In this document: positions 1 through 11,859 of the stretch, piece after piece
Position numbering within the stretch: the stretch's first letter is position 1
Layout of the letters: each line of letters opens with the position of its first letter
NCBI GenBank assembly: GCA_963969495.1
Contig: OZ018321.1
Location: 104,704,066-104,768,065 of the forward strand
Direction: 5' to 3'
DNA length: 64,000 nt
From: Ceratothoa steindachneri
Lineage: Eukaryota; Arthropoda; Malacostraca; Isopoda; Cymothoidae
Program-made: the position numbers and the translations under genes
Notes under the pieces: generated by a model
Database searches by the model: none
Told to the model about the DNA's origin: nothing
The model's input: only the letters and a program-made list of their open reading frames with translations

Positions 1-580
1 GACGACGTTGAAGCCAATTATGGGGCGTGTGGTTTCTAGGGATCCAACGGGCAGAGAGACCTTGGTCATGGCCAAATTGTCGTGGATGATGTTGATAACA
101 CATCCATGTGATATTCCAAGTTCTCGCTCGATTTCTTCGACCTTCACCCGTCGATTTTCGAGGATCATCCTCTCCACACGAGCAACATTGTCCTCGTTGG
201 CACGTCTGACGGGCGTCCTGGACGGGGGTCATCTTCAAGGGACTCACGACCATGGCAGAACTCCCTATTCCAGCGAGCAATGGTTGCATAGGAAGGGGCA
301 CTGTCGGTGTACACTACAACCATGCGTTCGTGGATCTCTTTTGCATTCTTGCCTTCCTTGATCAAATATTTGATCACTGCGCGGTGCTCACCCTTCACCA
401 TTGTTGAAAAATTTGTGACTGACGCTTTGCGATCAGCTATTGATTCATAAATAGACGAGGCAGGAGTGTGCGGCTGCAGGTCCTGACTTGTCATAACTTG
501 TTCTAACACCCCAAAAAACAGCCATCCCCCTTCCTCTGTTTTGTCCTACCGATTCGCAAAACTTATTGACCGCCCCTCGT
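1..580 (-). mobile_element. Mariner-like transposon, 5' half (cut by window edge)
   Basis: This is the N-terminal half of a mariner-like transposase, read on the reverse strand from about 509 downward. The N-terminal helix-turn-helix is visible: KGEHRAVIKYLIKEGKNAKE, then a TIARWNREF motif, then a DDPRPGRPSDV linker, all typical of mariner DNA-binding domains. Transposase would bind the terminal repeats and cut at TA sites. After the linker the frame is broken; other frames continue the same family to base 1, where the window cuts the element. The terminal repeat lies at 550-580 (CGAGGGGCGGTCAATAAGTT on the reverse strand, followed by TTGCGAAT) and matches the repeat of a second copy at 58141. 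Positions 1-325 align closely with 58485-58800. No catalytic part is present here. Frame breaks make this copy inactive. Recognition of the mariner superfamily is firm; the lineage is not assigned. Confidence 0.85.
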
Positions 581-1285
581 ACATATTCCTGCTCGTTGCT
601 CTCCCATGTAAACTTATTTTTGCCCGCGTGTGCGTACGCACGTATTTTAGTGTATTGCTTGTATATACCTGTTGTTATTATTGTTTTTTTTATTATGTCC
701 TGGATTGTCCCTCCACTTGATTGATTCCTTATTCTAAATTGTGGTATTGCTTTTACATGAAACTATATATGTATTTTAATTATGTAATTAATTACCCATT
801 AACCTAAATGTATGAGCAAGATTTTTCTGTCGTCTGGGATAAAACGGAGCAAATACTGCCTGTACTTTGATCGCCGCAGTGTCGGTTGAAATTTTAATAT
901 CGATGGGTTTTTGTCAGGATGCCGTTTTTCCTTTCCCTTCGTGTCGGGAAAAACGCCATATTTGAAAGTGGGGCATGTAAGGGAAAGAGACGCCAAGATG
1001 AATACCGCTTAATTTGTTTCTTGAATTCCTTCCCTCCTTATGTCTCCTAAGTATAACTCCACTTGGAGTAAGTAAGCCCTGTATCCAAGAAGAAAAATAA
1101 AAGAAGAAAGAATTTGAATATCGGTCAGCGCCTAACAAGTGTACTTAAGCTGGGAGCTAAAAGCGTTCATATCGCCGATTAAATGCTAATATCTAGGCTC
1201 CGGAAGCTTTCTCACAGACATCTGTGCCTTCTAACGATTGAGCATAAAAAATGACTGTAATATAAATACCTTGTTTTTTTTAGAA
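581..1285. other. No feature recognised
   Basis: I see nothing that reads as a gene here. Short reverse-strand frames at 799-996 and 914-1138 have no recognisable motif and overlap each other in different frames. Confidence 0.5.
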
Positions 1286-2075
1286 GAATGAGAGTTGAGA
1301 TTGAGATCTCGTCGTCTTCGGTTCAGATCGTGTGTCTATTTCCCCAAGTCCCTGGTATTCGCGTATACCATCGAGGTTGGATCTCACCAGGTAGATCCAT
1401 CTCTTTAGTGAAGGCTTACTCTGTTCACAGCGAGCCTCGAATCATCGCTTCATCCCCGAAGGACTGGCCGAGATTCCTTTCGTCTCATCTGGAACCCCTC
1501 TTTCAAGGATCTCCAGTTTCCCGTGTGATAGTTCGCGCCGAGCCGCGTCAGAGTCTCTATCTTTAGAGGTTGCACTTCTCTGGAGCAGAGGTGCCATCGT
1601 CCGTCTTCAAGGAGGATCGTGAATTCGTCTTCTGCCCCCCCATCCACCTTCTTCCTCGTCACTATCAGGATATTCGGCCGACAATCACTAACTATTTTCA
1701 GTCTCCATTTCCCCGCGCCGACTCGCTAGAGGATTTCCCTTCCTAGAGCTGACTCTCTTTAAGGTAAAACGACCTTTGTTTGCATCTCCCGTTAATCGAT
1801 CCGCTTTCCGACTCTTAAATATTCCTTCTGTATAACTACCTTATAGTACCCCATTTAATAGATAATTAACAAGTAATTAACGTTACCCGATTGCCAATTT
1901 TCCATCGTCTGTCAGTTTTATCCTTATTTACATCTTCTATATTTCTGGTATGTATATATATGTTAACTAGTTACTTATTAAAATTATATTTTTGTTTTTC
2001 ACTCTTTAAATATTTCCTTAAACTGCAACTTGGTAAACTCATTAAACGCTATCCGCCTATGTATTAAAATCGCAC
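1286..2075 (+). repeat. Dispersed repeat A, copy 1
   Basis: This stretch is a diverged relative of 61840-62660 in the same orientation. Shared blocks run in the same order: GGATCTCACCAGGTAGATCC against AGATCTCACCAGCAGATCGC; a block with CCTTTCGTCTCATCTGGAAC against CCTCATCTTGCACCTCCCC; an AT-rich tail ATTAAAATTATATTTT; and TAAACTGCAACTT. A 92-codon frame at 1288-1566 covers part of it but the related frame in copy 2 is not clearly conserved, so I do not call a gene. The family is unidentified; a retroelement untranslated region or a non-autonomous element are both possible. A (TA)n array follows about 145 bases downstream, as also happens after copy 2. Confidence 0.45.
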
Positions 2076-2218
2076 TCTTTTACCTCCTAATCAACTGATT
2101 ACTTTTACGTAGTGAACGTACTTCTACGTAGTGAAGGACGCGTACGTACATTAGAGGATGTATGTGTATATAACTGTATATATACATATTCTCGTGGCGT
2201 TTATCTCCTTCCTTCGAA

Positions 2219-2220
<2 letters not shown>

Positions 2221-2282
<62 letters not shown>
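2221..2282. repeat. (TA)n microsatellite
   Basis: About 55 bases of nearly perfect TA dinucleotides followed by a short imperfect TTTATATA end. Apparent proteins across it (strings of Tyr-Ile) are artefacts. Confidence 0.95.
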
Positions 2283-2640
2283 GGTGTATTGTCTGGGGAG
2301 GTGACCTATTCCTCGACAGTCAGCACTAGATTAATTAGTTTAATGGATCCCAGCATAACCGAAGTAAATTCCAATTTATACAGTAATTCTAAAATGAAGT
2401 GGTGACTTGCACTTTTTGAAATCACTGTGAATATACATATATTTTAGCTCGTTCTCTAAGCTCTTACATTAAAAAATACAGGGATACTTGTTTTATAGAG
2501 AGGCCATGTTTTGCATGGGAAATGAGTTAGCAAACTCTTCCAACTTGGTAACGTCTAGTAATTAAATAAATACATACTCATGAATGTCAAAAAGTCTCAC
2601 TCGTAAATACATAAACGGAGCTTTATCATTTCGCTTCTAA
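2283..2640. other. No feature recognised
   Basis: AT-rich sequence with no open frame or repeat that I can name. Confidence 0.5.
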
Positions 2641-3200
2641 TTTCATCAGAGATGACATTTACAATCACTTGTATTATGTCATTTTGTATTGTGCTTGAGA
2701 CTCCTGAAAACTGTTTCGAGCCTTCTTAAGTAGAAAGTCTCGAAGCAAAGACGCTATCGATTTCAGCAAAGCACTGCAATAGTTCACGGTAAATTCCTTT
2801 TTTAAGGCTGTTACTTCCTTCATCATGTCCACGTAAAGGGAACTCTTGTTTATACAGTTATAACACAGCATTTATTAACTGCTTCAAATATTGTCTAATT
2901 TATTCAGCTGCTTTGTCATGCCGATCTTTTTCCAGTTTAGCAGATTCACTAATAGCTGTCACAATATCGTACAGTGCGAAGGTTTTCAAGCTTTGAATAA
3001 CTAATTAAATGACTCAATGATTCACTAGGATGCTTACAGTCACTTAGGATGTTTTTAAAATTATTATAGCCTCCATCTATCCACGACTGATTAGCTTTTG
3101 ATTGAAAAAAACAAATATGGCTAGCAGTAGAGTTTCTCTGTGACGCTACTTGCACAAAGCCAATCAATCTGCAATGTTTGAGTTCCAACTTTAGTTTTCA
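2640..3200 (-). pseudogene. hAT-like (ZMYM1/DUF4371) transposase remnant
   Basis: Read on the reverse strand in shifting frames, this matches the N-terminal half of the hAT-related transposases annotated as ZMYM1-like or DUF4371 proteins. First comes a TTF-type zinc-finger end (SWIDGGYNNFKN, then HPSESLSH, at 2949-3188). It is followed by the DUF4371 start: FPLRGHDEG, then RELLQCFAEIDSVFASRL, KQFSGVSSTIQNDII, and NVISDEIRSEM at about 2650-2870. These blocks are in the family's usual order and spacing. At least two frameshifts and several stops separate them. The catalytic and C-terminal dimerisation parts are absent here. A separate C-terminal fragment of the same kind of protein lies at 29515-29640. 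This is a dead DNA transposon copy, not a host gene. Confidence 0.72.
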
Positions 3201-3863
3201 ATCATGGAGTCGGCCTGCCCGCTCGAAGAATTTCACGTTTTCCTGACATATTTCTAGCACCTAATGGTTTATTTTTTATATCTAGTACTATGTCTTTCTC
3301 CAGAATAACAGCAATCAAATAACGATAGTGGTTAGCAAAACAAACATTATCCAGAGACCGATCTGACTGTGGCCTGCACTGTACTCTTGACAAGTGATGC
3401 CAGTTATTCTTTTACACCTACCAGGCTCGTTCGTATTAGCCCTAGTTGCTGGATATTTTTTCGTTCATTTAAGAATATTGTAGAACGGAAACCTTTCATA
3501 GATTGTAATTTAAATCCTAATCTCTATAGAAATCTATTGTTTCAAGAAAACATTGAATTTTAATTACTCTTAATATTTACGATTATATATAACAACTCGG
3601 GCTGTAACTTCTGAGCGCAAATCAAGCGCGTGTGAACGATGTCAAGAGAACGTCTGCTACGAATGATATTTTTTTTACACGACCGACAGAAGCTGAACAA
3701 AAATATAAGAACTGCGACCAGGCTTATTAAAGGAGGCTCGAATTATTAGCTGCAATTACTTACTTGAAATCAGTATTGGCCGAAATCAGATTGCAAATAC
3801 ACGTTCACTTTATTAAATTTATACTCGGGCTAAATCTTAACAGCCCGAGTGCCGGAGTCTCCA

Positions 3864-3866
<3 letters not shown>
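3200..3866. other. Mostly unassigned; one small hairpin
   Basis: No gene is recognised. A reverse frame at 3202-3393 lies upstream of the hAT remnant and could be its degraded N-terminus, but it has no motif. A hairpin with 7-bp arms CTCGGGC/GCCCGAG spans about 3823-3849, just before the (TA)n array. Confidence 0.4.

Positions 3867-3948
<82 letters not shown>
3867..3948. repeat. (TA)n microsatellite
   Basis: About 82 bases of uninterrupted TA repeat. It lies exactly at the 3' end of the reverse-strand Penelope-like element that follows. Confidence 0.97.
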
Positions 3949-3949
<1 letters not shown>

Positions 3950-3951
<2 letters not shown>

Positions 3952-5487
3952 GCAGGCTTGCTCCTATAGAGACTGATCTTCAGGCTCCGGATGAAAGTAA
4001 ATACAATTGAGACAGGATTCATATATTCCGATCTTCGAGCTACTATAAAACAAAAACAGGGATTCGTAAAGGAGATATAAAAGTTTGAAACTAAATTTGT
4101 GGTTATAAATTAAGACCACAGAAAACTAAACAAGATGAAATTTATTAAATGAACAAGAATTAATTCACGCGCATAAATAGCTCACCTTACAGAATGAAAA
4201 TTCAAAGAAGACCAAGAAGTTGAAGAAAATTACTAACTAAGTTAATTGGTTTAGAGTACTTGGCAAATTATTGGTTAGTTGCGAGTACGCAATTGAAAGT
4301 GGGAAGGATGATAAGTCACTATTGAGGGAGGGATTGTATTGCTTGATAATGAGTGATTCAATTTTCTTCAGATACGTAGAGTTTGGAGTAGAACCCAAGA
4401 TGTGAACAGACTCTAGTCTTTAAGGAGCGCACGGTGCTTTCTATGTATGTCCCTCGGTTACACCCAGGGTAATTAAAGTTATATACCACCATGCTTCTGC
4501 ATTTGGGCGAGAGTCTATCCTTCAAGTTAAAAAACATTCCTAATTTAAAGTTATTAACAAAAACTCTATTAAATTCAGTGTGTAAATAAAACTTTTTTTA
4601 ATAATTGAGAAAATTGGGGGCAGGCAGTTTTATTTAATGGGCCCATTTCAGGAAGCATAAAATATCTTTCAATTTGGGGTACATTAATTGTTGGTAATTT
4701 TAGAAAATAAATGTTATTCCAAAAATTTGATATTGATTTGTATATAAAGTAGGAGGGATATCCATTATTGGTGAAATATCGAGTTAAAAATTCGGTAAGC
4801 GCGATTTAATAGGGTAGTTATTGGTTTTAATTTGTAAGAGAGATCACAGCCACTGAAAAAGTTCAAACCAAGCCCAGTAAAAGTAGATTTGCGATAAACC
4901 GAGGTAAGGAAAGTTTGCCCGATCGAGAGATCAAAATGAAGTTGGACACTTTTTCATAAATTCTAGTTTAAAGTTTGACAAGATATCAGCTAAAATCCTA
5001 ACTGGCAGTATGTTTTCCCGTCAAATCTAAAGTAATTGTCATTAACTACCAATTCTAATAAGGAACGAAAACGAGAGCAGGAAAATCCATGGAATGTTAA
5101 GTTGGGAGTAGGGAAAGCTTTGCGCATTACTAACTCTATTATTTCCTTTACGGGAATTGAGTTAAATAGGGACTTAACATCTACTCTTGTAATAAAGTTC
5201 AGGAGAATCAATATTACGACTAAGGGGAAAAGCATAGGGACTAAAAATTCGGATAATTTATAATTAGCTATGGTATATGTGGCAAGAATGGGAAGCATTG
5301 GAACAGAATCTTGTTGATTTAGGTAGGCCGTAAGTAGGCCAAGGCTATAGAAAGAGGAAAAGAGATTGTTGTATGTAGGTTCATCTATTAGGTTTTCTGC
5401 GTTAAGTTTCATAATAAACCTATTAACTTTATCATCTAGCCTAATGGCTATCTTGCCAGGTTCCTCGTTTATAACTTTTTTTCGCAA
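3950..5487 (-). mobile_element. Penelope-like element 1 (RT and GIY-YIG), decayed
   Basis: Reverse-strand remains of a Penelope-like retroelement, which copies itself with a reverse transcriptase (RT) and usually a GIY-YIG nuclease. The longest open stretch (4990-5487, 165 codons) holds the N-terminal RT region: KVINEEPGKIA, LATYTIANYKLSEFLVPML, and DVKSLFNSIPVKE (RT motif 2a-like) followed by FHGFSCSRFRSLLELVV. The RT palm carrying the catalytic YxDD is missing. After it, in broken frames, come SVYRKSTFTGLGLNFFSGCD, a hallmark of these RTs, and near 4450-4200 a GIY-YIG-like block (GCNRGTYIEST, then SLIIKQYNPSLNSDLSSF). Numerous stops and shifts make it a pseudogene. The 3' end carries a CTGAAGAT motif near 3980 and abuts the (TA)n array at 3948. 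Confidence 0.78.
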
Positions 5488-5730
5488 GCAAATTAGTCAT
5501 GGATCGTTCAAGGCATTCACTTTCTGCATTCATGCAAAGGCCAGAATTGGTAGTTTTAACGTATACATTGGTCGTAATCTTGTCATCGGTTGAGTAGTTA
5601 AATTGTCGACAAATGAATGTTGGTTGTTCTGGCTTGTTAACAGTTGTTTTTTTTTTGTCTAGTGAATAATATATCTAAAAAGAGTAGAGATTCATTGTGT
5701 TCTATATTCATTGTATAGGAGATATTTGTT
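5488..5730 (-). mobile_element. Penelope-like element fragment of a second clade
   Basis: Upstream of PLE 1 on the reverse strand the frame reads ESLLFLDILF, then TTNVYVKTTNSGLCMNAESE, then C. The FLDIL block and the K-x-T-N-S-G-L-C-x-N-A-x-S-E-C pattern belong to the C-terminal side of an RT from a different Penelope-like group. In an intact element this region would follow the RT palm, not precede its N-terminal part. So this is a separate fragment joined head-on to PLE 1 near 5480, or a rearrangement. I infer the clade difference from motif style only. Confidence 0.5.
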
Positions 5731-5792
5731 TGGACTTTTACTAGTGATCAACTTCATGTAAAACTGAGTTGCCCGCGCTTCAATCACTTGCA

Positions 5793-5796
<4 letters not shown>

Positions 5797-5836
<40 letters not shown>
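5797..5836. repeat. (TA)n microsatellite
   Basis: About 40 bases of TA repeat at the outer edge of the PLE fragment. Confidence 0.9.
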
Positions 5837-5839
<3 letters not shown>

Positions 5840-6750
5840 GGACTAGTCAAAGACAAAGCGACGTTTGCTTGGTTAACTTTAGTGTGCAGCTCTTTAGATT
5901 TTTGGACACTTCTTTCCGCAGATGTCGTAATGTGAAAGAAATGGCTGCCGAGTCATTTCTGCATTAACCAAGGCATCTTTATGCATCTTCTGGGGATTTA
6001 CCTTAGGAGGACAAAGTAAGCGAAAATGACAAAAATAGATGCTTTTTACATGGAAATGAGTAAAACATTGGACATCTGATAAGAGATGTCTCAATAACTA
6101 AAAAGCTGCACATAAAGTTAACAAAGAAACCGTTGCTGTTGACTTATTTTCATTTACGCTTTTTAATCTCCCATCAATCCTCGCCTCTTTTATCTATGAG
6201 AGCAAAATCTCCGCATCTACAAAGATCATAAGACTTCAAACATCTATTCACTATTTTCCAAGGAAATACCTACATCATGTGTGCTTATGCACACAGCATT
6301 TTATTATATGTATACTAGATGTATACGATTCACCCTAAATGGAGAATTTCTCTGTATGTATTTGTATGTAAGTGTGATTGGGGGGATTTATAATTCATAG
6401 GAATTGGCTATAAGATAGACACAATTTCCAGAGGGTTTCGATAATTGTGTAAGGAAAGACTTTATATTATTCCGATTTGGGCAAACTTTTCCTGTTATTT
6501 CTTCAATATATTTTGAACTTAGGAGCTGGGAAGGGCGAGAAAATTAGATAGGAGGGTGCGGGATGCGGAGTTTGATTGAAGGCTCCTTGGGCCGATCTCC
6601 AGTGGTAATTTAGACTTCCAATAATCATAGGAAAGTTACTTATGGGGAAATTCTCTCTCTCGCTCTCTCTCCCCACCATTTTCCTACGAACTTTTCTTCA
6701 CAACATTCGGGGAGGAATGACCCTCGTTTGTTTTCGTTTTTTTAAAATAA
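5837..6750. other. No feature recognised
   Basis: AT-rich sequence. A 66-codon reverse frame at 5894-6094 has no motif I recognise. Confidence 0.5.
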
Positions 6751-6754
6751 CCAC

Positions 6755-6794
6755 CTCTTCTCTTTCTTTCTTTCTCTCTCTATCTCTCTCTCTA

Positions 6795-6845
<51 letters not shown>
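6755..6845. repeat. (TC)n then (TA)n compound microsatellite
   Basis: CT-rich simple repeat passes into about 49 bases of TA repeat. The 155-codon frame across it is an artefact of the repeat. Confidence 0.95.
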
Positions 6846-6848
<3 letters not shown>

Positions 6849-6951
6849 GTACGGGGCGTGATTAAATTCAGGGTAGGCAGAAATTGTGAAGCTGCTGCAA
6901 TTAATTTTAACAGTTCCTATTATTTACTGACAATTTACTTTATAAGGGGTT

Positions 6952-6954
<3 letters not shown>

Positions 6955-6982
<28 letters not shown>
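6955..6982. repeat. Short (TA)n microsatellite
   Basis: About 28 bases of TA repeat, 110 bases after a longer one. Confidence 0.9.
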
Positions 6983-9900
6983 CCAGTTGACACATTTATA
7001 TTCTCCCGTGAATGTCTATATATTTCCCGAAAGATATTTTCCAAGGGACTCGCTGACCTGCGAATTTCCTAATCGATGGACGGGCGCCCTGCGAAGGTTT
7101 CAGTCTTAAAGGGCGCCATATAAAACCCTCTTATTATTTTTAATAGTAGTAGTGTTATTATTATTAATTCAGTGATGTGGACAAAGCCGTGTTTCGTAAT
7201 GCCCCGGCCAAAGTCACAACTTTGCTTCTTCTCGCGTCAATTATGATGTGGCCGAATTTGTAATCTGAAAATTAGTTTCCTGTACCCAACAACCGATAAA
7301 TAATATATCTGGACTTAGGAATAGTGGGATGTTCATCAGTAATGAACAGTTGAAATTGTCTTGTTAGGATTATCTTACCCAAGCATGTTAATATCATTTT
7401 ATTCTTGGTATTCAGAAATTTATGGGTGAAAATGCGTTGGAGTCGGCGCTTTCATTTGTGCTTATTCTACGGCATTTACTGGGCTAATATTTCGGTTTTT
7501 AATCTTTTTTAGGGAGGAGGGAGGGGCTGAGTTTGCGTATGGTTATATTCGTTTGTTCCATCATAAGTGAAAATTGGATGAATGCCCCCCCTCCCAGTTC
7601 TAGTGTGTCTTTGCAATGTTTTATTAGGTATAGAATAGGTCAGCATGACGCAGCTGACATCTAGAAAATTGAGTTTCCTCTCTACCCAAATGCTAGCAGA
7701 AGAATTTTCAGCTATATAAATATCTTCTACACATTTTTCCTTTCTTCCTTCTTCACCTCTTTCTGTACACTTCTTTACAAACTTTTTTCCGGCTTTCCTT
7801 AAAATATTATTTAAAAAAGAGCAAAATATTTTGACACTCTTTTAGTGGGAAATGATAATAGTGAAGTGGAATGTAGTTGTTGATGTGATTTCAGCCCAAA
7901 TTATGTGAAGAATTTTCCATTTGATTTTTGATACCTAATTTACGCACCGATTATCTCAAAAGTTGGGGTCCCCCACTACCATACAGTCCCTCCCCGAGTC
8001 TCTTAGTTGCAAACACTGTCAGATTCCTGTGGGACAACACCGAGGCAGTCAAGGGTGACAGAGGGGGGTCTTCCGTTTTGCTGGCGCGGTGGGGTGAGGG
8101 TGGCGTTAGGCAGAAAGGTTTCTCTATATTTGACTGTTTTTAATCAAGAAATTGGGAATTTGGATGCGGATATTCACCCAAAGGAATACTGAAAAACAAA
8201 GGTAATTAATGAAATTTGTAGAGCAAATGGAGTTGTTAGGTTATATTAGTCTTATTCCGTCCATGCTTGAAATTAAGGAATCCATCCCCACAGGGTTATG
8301 GGGATCGAGGTGAGGTGGTGGGGTAAAACATAAGTAATCTCGATCATCTGTTGGAAAGTCAAACTAAAATTGGAATTTTATGTGAAAATAGAGAAAAAAA
8401 GGTTCGTAAATAGCCTCAGTTTCCGATACAGCTTCATTCTGACCAATACACTTCGAAATCCGAAAATATGTTCTCCCTTCGCAGAGAATTCGATTCAAAA
8501 TCAACGTCGATCTGACCGCGTCGCAAAGCGACCATTACATGGAAAGTCCTATAACTGGGAACACTACCGAAGTGGCGCTTCAGCGGGCCTTATGGTCCTG
8601 GTTTCCCCCCAAATCTGTAGCTTGGTTTGCGCCCTCATCGCCAGCGCTATCTGAATATTTGAAAGGCTCCGGCTGAAAGCTCATCCTCTGCAAATGTCCG
8701 AGTTATTTTGGACCCTGTCGCGGTGCCAGGGGGGGGGGTATGGGGAGTGAGAGCACGAGGGGAGATGAAGGGAAAAAAGGAAGGCGGAGGATTGCATCGC
8801 GTGATCCAACTTGCGGCCGAAGGTAAAGACAAAAAAAATATGCGATCCAAGTTTTATGTCTCGCTCATGGTTATGGATGGAACAGATAAAAAGAGAGTTG
8901 GATAATGAAGATGTTTGTTAGCCCTCTTCAGTGGAAAGCCACGCAAAGGGTTTACGGGTTTAGGATTTGTCATGGTAACTATACTGCAGCGGAAAGGACG
9001 TTTGCGTACCTTTTTTGCTTCAACGCTGGCAGGTAGAAATGAGTCTATAATACATCATCCACGCCCGTCACTTTCCCCTATCTCTCCACTTTCTTTACTG
9101 ATCTCACATTACTAACTTTCCAAAAGAGATGATCTTGTTTTTTTTTTCTTTAAATTTTTAAAAATATTCCTTCCGAAGCGAATTTTTTGAGTTTAGGATC
9201 CTCATTAGCACGAAGTTAAATCACTATTCCAGAGTGATTAGGGTAAATTGATTACGGGAGTCCTGAATCTTGCCAAGATTTGAAGGTAAATTTGATTCGT
9301 CGCTATGGCCAATTAAATCTTGAAATAAAACAAATTCCAAGAGAGTTATCGGAAGGAACCTATAATCCTTTGCTTTCCTTCGAAAGAATCCTCACATAGG
9401 ATGTGAGTTCATAGTTATTTGTCTCATTTACCTCCAAATTTGGACTCACAGACTTTTTTGGCAGTTCTTCAGGTCCATTGTTCTGATCTCTAATGGGTAA
9501 TGGTGAACACATTTAAGTTCTTATCATTTGTATTACGATTTTACTACTATTATTCAGTTTACTCAATTTTTACCCTTTTCTCCTCTCAATTTTTTCGCCA
9601 CTAAATGTGACATCCATGATGGGAAATTGAATCAGTTGAAAAATGGGCAAAAATAATACAAATATACGCTAATACTTAATTTTATTGTTTATAAAGCAAA
9701 GGCTGGATTAAAAGGGCTTAACCCGCAAGATATCGGTTTCCATATCTCATCTCTTATTCTATACCGTGAGGTCCAGCTGGTTTGTAACGTTTTTGGACCC
9801 CATACTTCATCGATCCTACCTACTCCTCTTCCACTCTAGCCCCTCACTATTCTTCGAATGCAACAGGGAAGCTGGCAATTTGATATGCAATCAGGCTTTT

Positions 9901-10129
9901 CTCGCTTCGCTTCAAACGCCCGGGATAGAACAACATGTTTTGTATTGTCTTCAAACATACCTGATAGGCGTTTTCCCCTGCTAAAGGCAGAATAAGTAGA
10001 AGAAATAGGAGAATTAAAATGATAACAAATATCAATAAATTATTTTATTTTTTAATTAATACAAAGTAAAAAGAAATTTACATAATTTGGATTTCTTCGT
10101 TCAGTGAGCAACGGGACCGATGCTCCTTT
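6983..10129. other. No feature recognised
   Basis: Three kilobases with no convincing gene, RNA or element. Short frames (for example 7928-8143, 8370-8654, 8708-8905, 9766-9984) carry no motif, overlap frames on the other strand and start in unrelated sequence. Small homopolymer and G-rich runs occur (near 8730). Confidence 0.5.
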
Positions 10130-10840
10130 AACAGTACATTCATAACTCTCAGAGAGAAGTTGACAAAACGAGTCACTTAAAATACTAACTCTAAAATCCC
10201 TCTCTGAACTTGAAATTCTGGCACGGAAGCTACTCTCAGACACTTATATGTCCGACTCTGAAGACCCTTTCAGAAACTTATAATTGCGAATCAGAAGCTC
10301 CTCTTAAAGACTTAAATGTCCGACTCTGAAACCTATTTCAATCTCTTAAAATTCCGACACTGAAGTTCCTCTCAGAACTTAAATGTGAAAATCTGAATCC
10401 CCTTTCGGGCACTTGAACTTCCGACTCTGAAAGTCCTTTCAAACATTTAAATGTCTAACTCTGAAACCTTAAAATTTCTAACTCTGAACACTTAAAATTC
10501 AGAATCAGAAGGCTCCTCTCAGAGACTTAAATGTCTGACTCTGAAAGTCCTCTCAAACATTTAAATGTCTAACTCTGAAGCCTTAAAATGCCTAATTCTG
10601 AACACTTAAAATTCATACTCTGCAGCTCCTCTCAGAGACTTAAATCTCACACTCTGAAGCCACTTTCAGAAACTTAAAATTCAGACTCTGACGCTCTTCT
10701 CAGAGACTTAAAGGTCTGACTCTGAAGCCACTTTCAGAAACTTAAAATTCAGACTATGACACTCTTCTCAGAGACTTAAATGTCTGACTCTGACCCACAG
10801 ACATCACAGACATTAAAATGTTCAACTTCAACTCTGAATC
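10130..10840. repeat. Degenerate satellite, unit about 38 bp
   Basis: A tandem block of roughly 18 diverged units. Each contains CTCAGAGACTTAAATGTC followed by TGACTCTGAAG, with variants such as CTTTCAGAAACTTAAAATTC. Some adjacent units alternate in type, giving a higher-order period of about 75 bp near 10620-10790. No coding potential. Confidence 0.85.
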
Positions 10841-11859
10841 CTTTTTCTGCCTTTTTCAGGACCTGCCTTCGTTACACACCCAGAGTGGGTTCAGACGGAT
10901 AGGATGCTTCCCATCTTCTTGCGTTGAGGAAATTACATATTTTTATTTAAAACATGACATTGGACAGATTAAGGTAAAAAATATGGATAGAGTAGTGAAA
11001 ATTTTGAAAAGATAGAAAAGAAATAATTTAGTCAGAGTTAGGAAAGTGGTTGATCCCTGGTGAAAGGGATCAAGTATTCAAGAACATTTCAAAGAGAAAA
11101 TTGTGACAGTGATAAGGCACTGGTGAAATGGTATCTCTAGCGTATAAAAAAAAAGTTGATCCTAGTTTCAGAACATAGAGCATAGAAAGGTCCTTGGTGA
11201 AAGAGTATCTCTGGCATTGTTTATAGTTTAATTAGTCTTTATATTTGTGGCAAGATCGGGTAGTGGCATGCAAGCCTTTGTAGCAAACGGAGTTTTATCC
11301 GCTACTAAGATAAGTAAAAATTTGGATAATTTTGGTCGTATTTTTGGTTGTCAGAATCGGGTTTCTTGTCATAATAGTTGTGTTTATTTTCCTAGTAAGA
11401 TCTAATTCAATTTTATGGTTGAGCTTTCGACACTACGATAGCAGCGTAGTGTATATGTTTTAATTAGCACACGTTGATCCTACCTCTAATTTTGCTCCTT
11501 GGGAGATGGACGGTGGAGTCCTCACCTTGCCGGATCTTTTCTTATGGAACTCATAGTCTGTAAGGACAACAAAAGTATCGCATGATAACTTCACTTATCC
11601 ACGGAAAAGGGCCACTTTCACCATTTTTTCTGCGATGTCATCAAAGTAGTCCTATTTGAATTGTCTAGTCTTCATACAATCGACAATTTTTTCTGGCCCT
11701 GGCGTCCTCTGGAAATTGGTTGCTTTCGGCAGCGTACACTCAGGGTTTGATTATCCTCGAGTAATACATATACCTAGACTCTCTATTATTTGAGGCCGAG
11801 GATCTACTTGGACGACGTGACTGGGAAGACTTTATGGTGTGGGGCGAATGCTCCACCTT
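10841..11859. other. No feature recognised
   Basis: No gene found. A short motif GGTGAAANGGTATCTCT recurs near 11125 and 11200, within a small local duplication. Confidence 0.45.

Noticed and set aside
1288..1566. 92-codon forward frame in repeat A
   Set aside because: The matching region in copy 2 does not clearly preserve the frame, so protein coding is not supported.
2112..2405. Open frames with long Tyr-Ile runs here and at 3764, 6642, 30749, 34733, 35218, 40364, 57941, 58059 and 62646
   Set aside because: They are translations of (TA)n microsatellites, which have no stops in some frames. No flanking coding motif supports a gene.
8370..8654. 94-codon forward frame as a gene
   Set aside because: No motif, no related frame elsewhere, and similar chance frames occur throughout the region.
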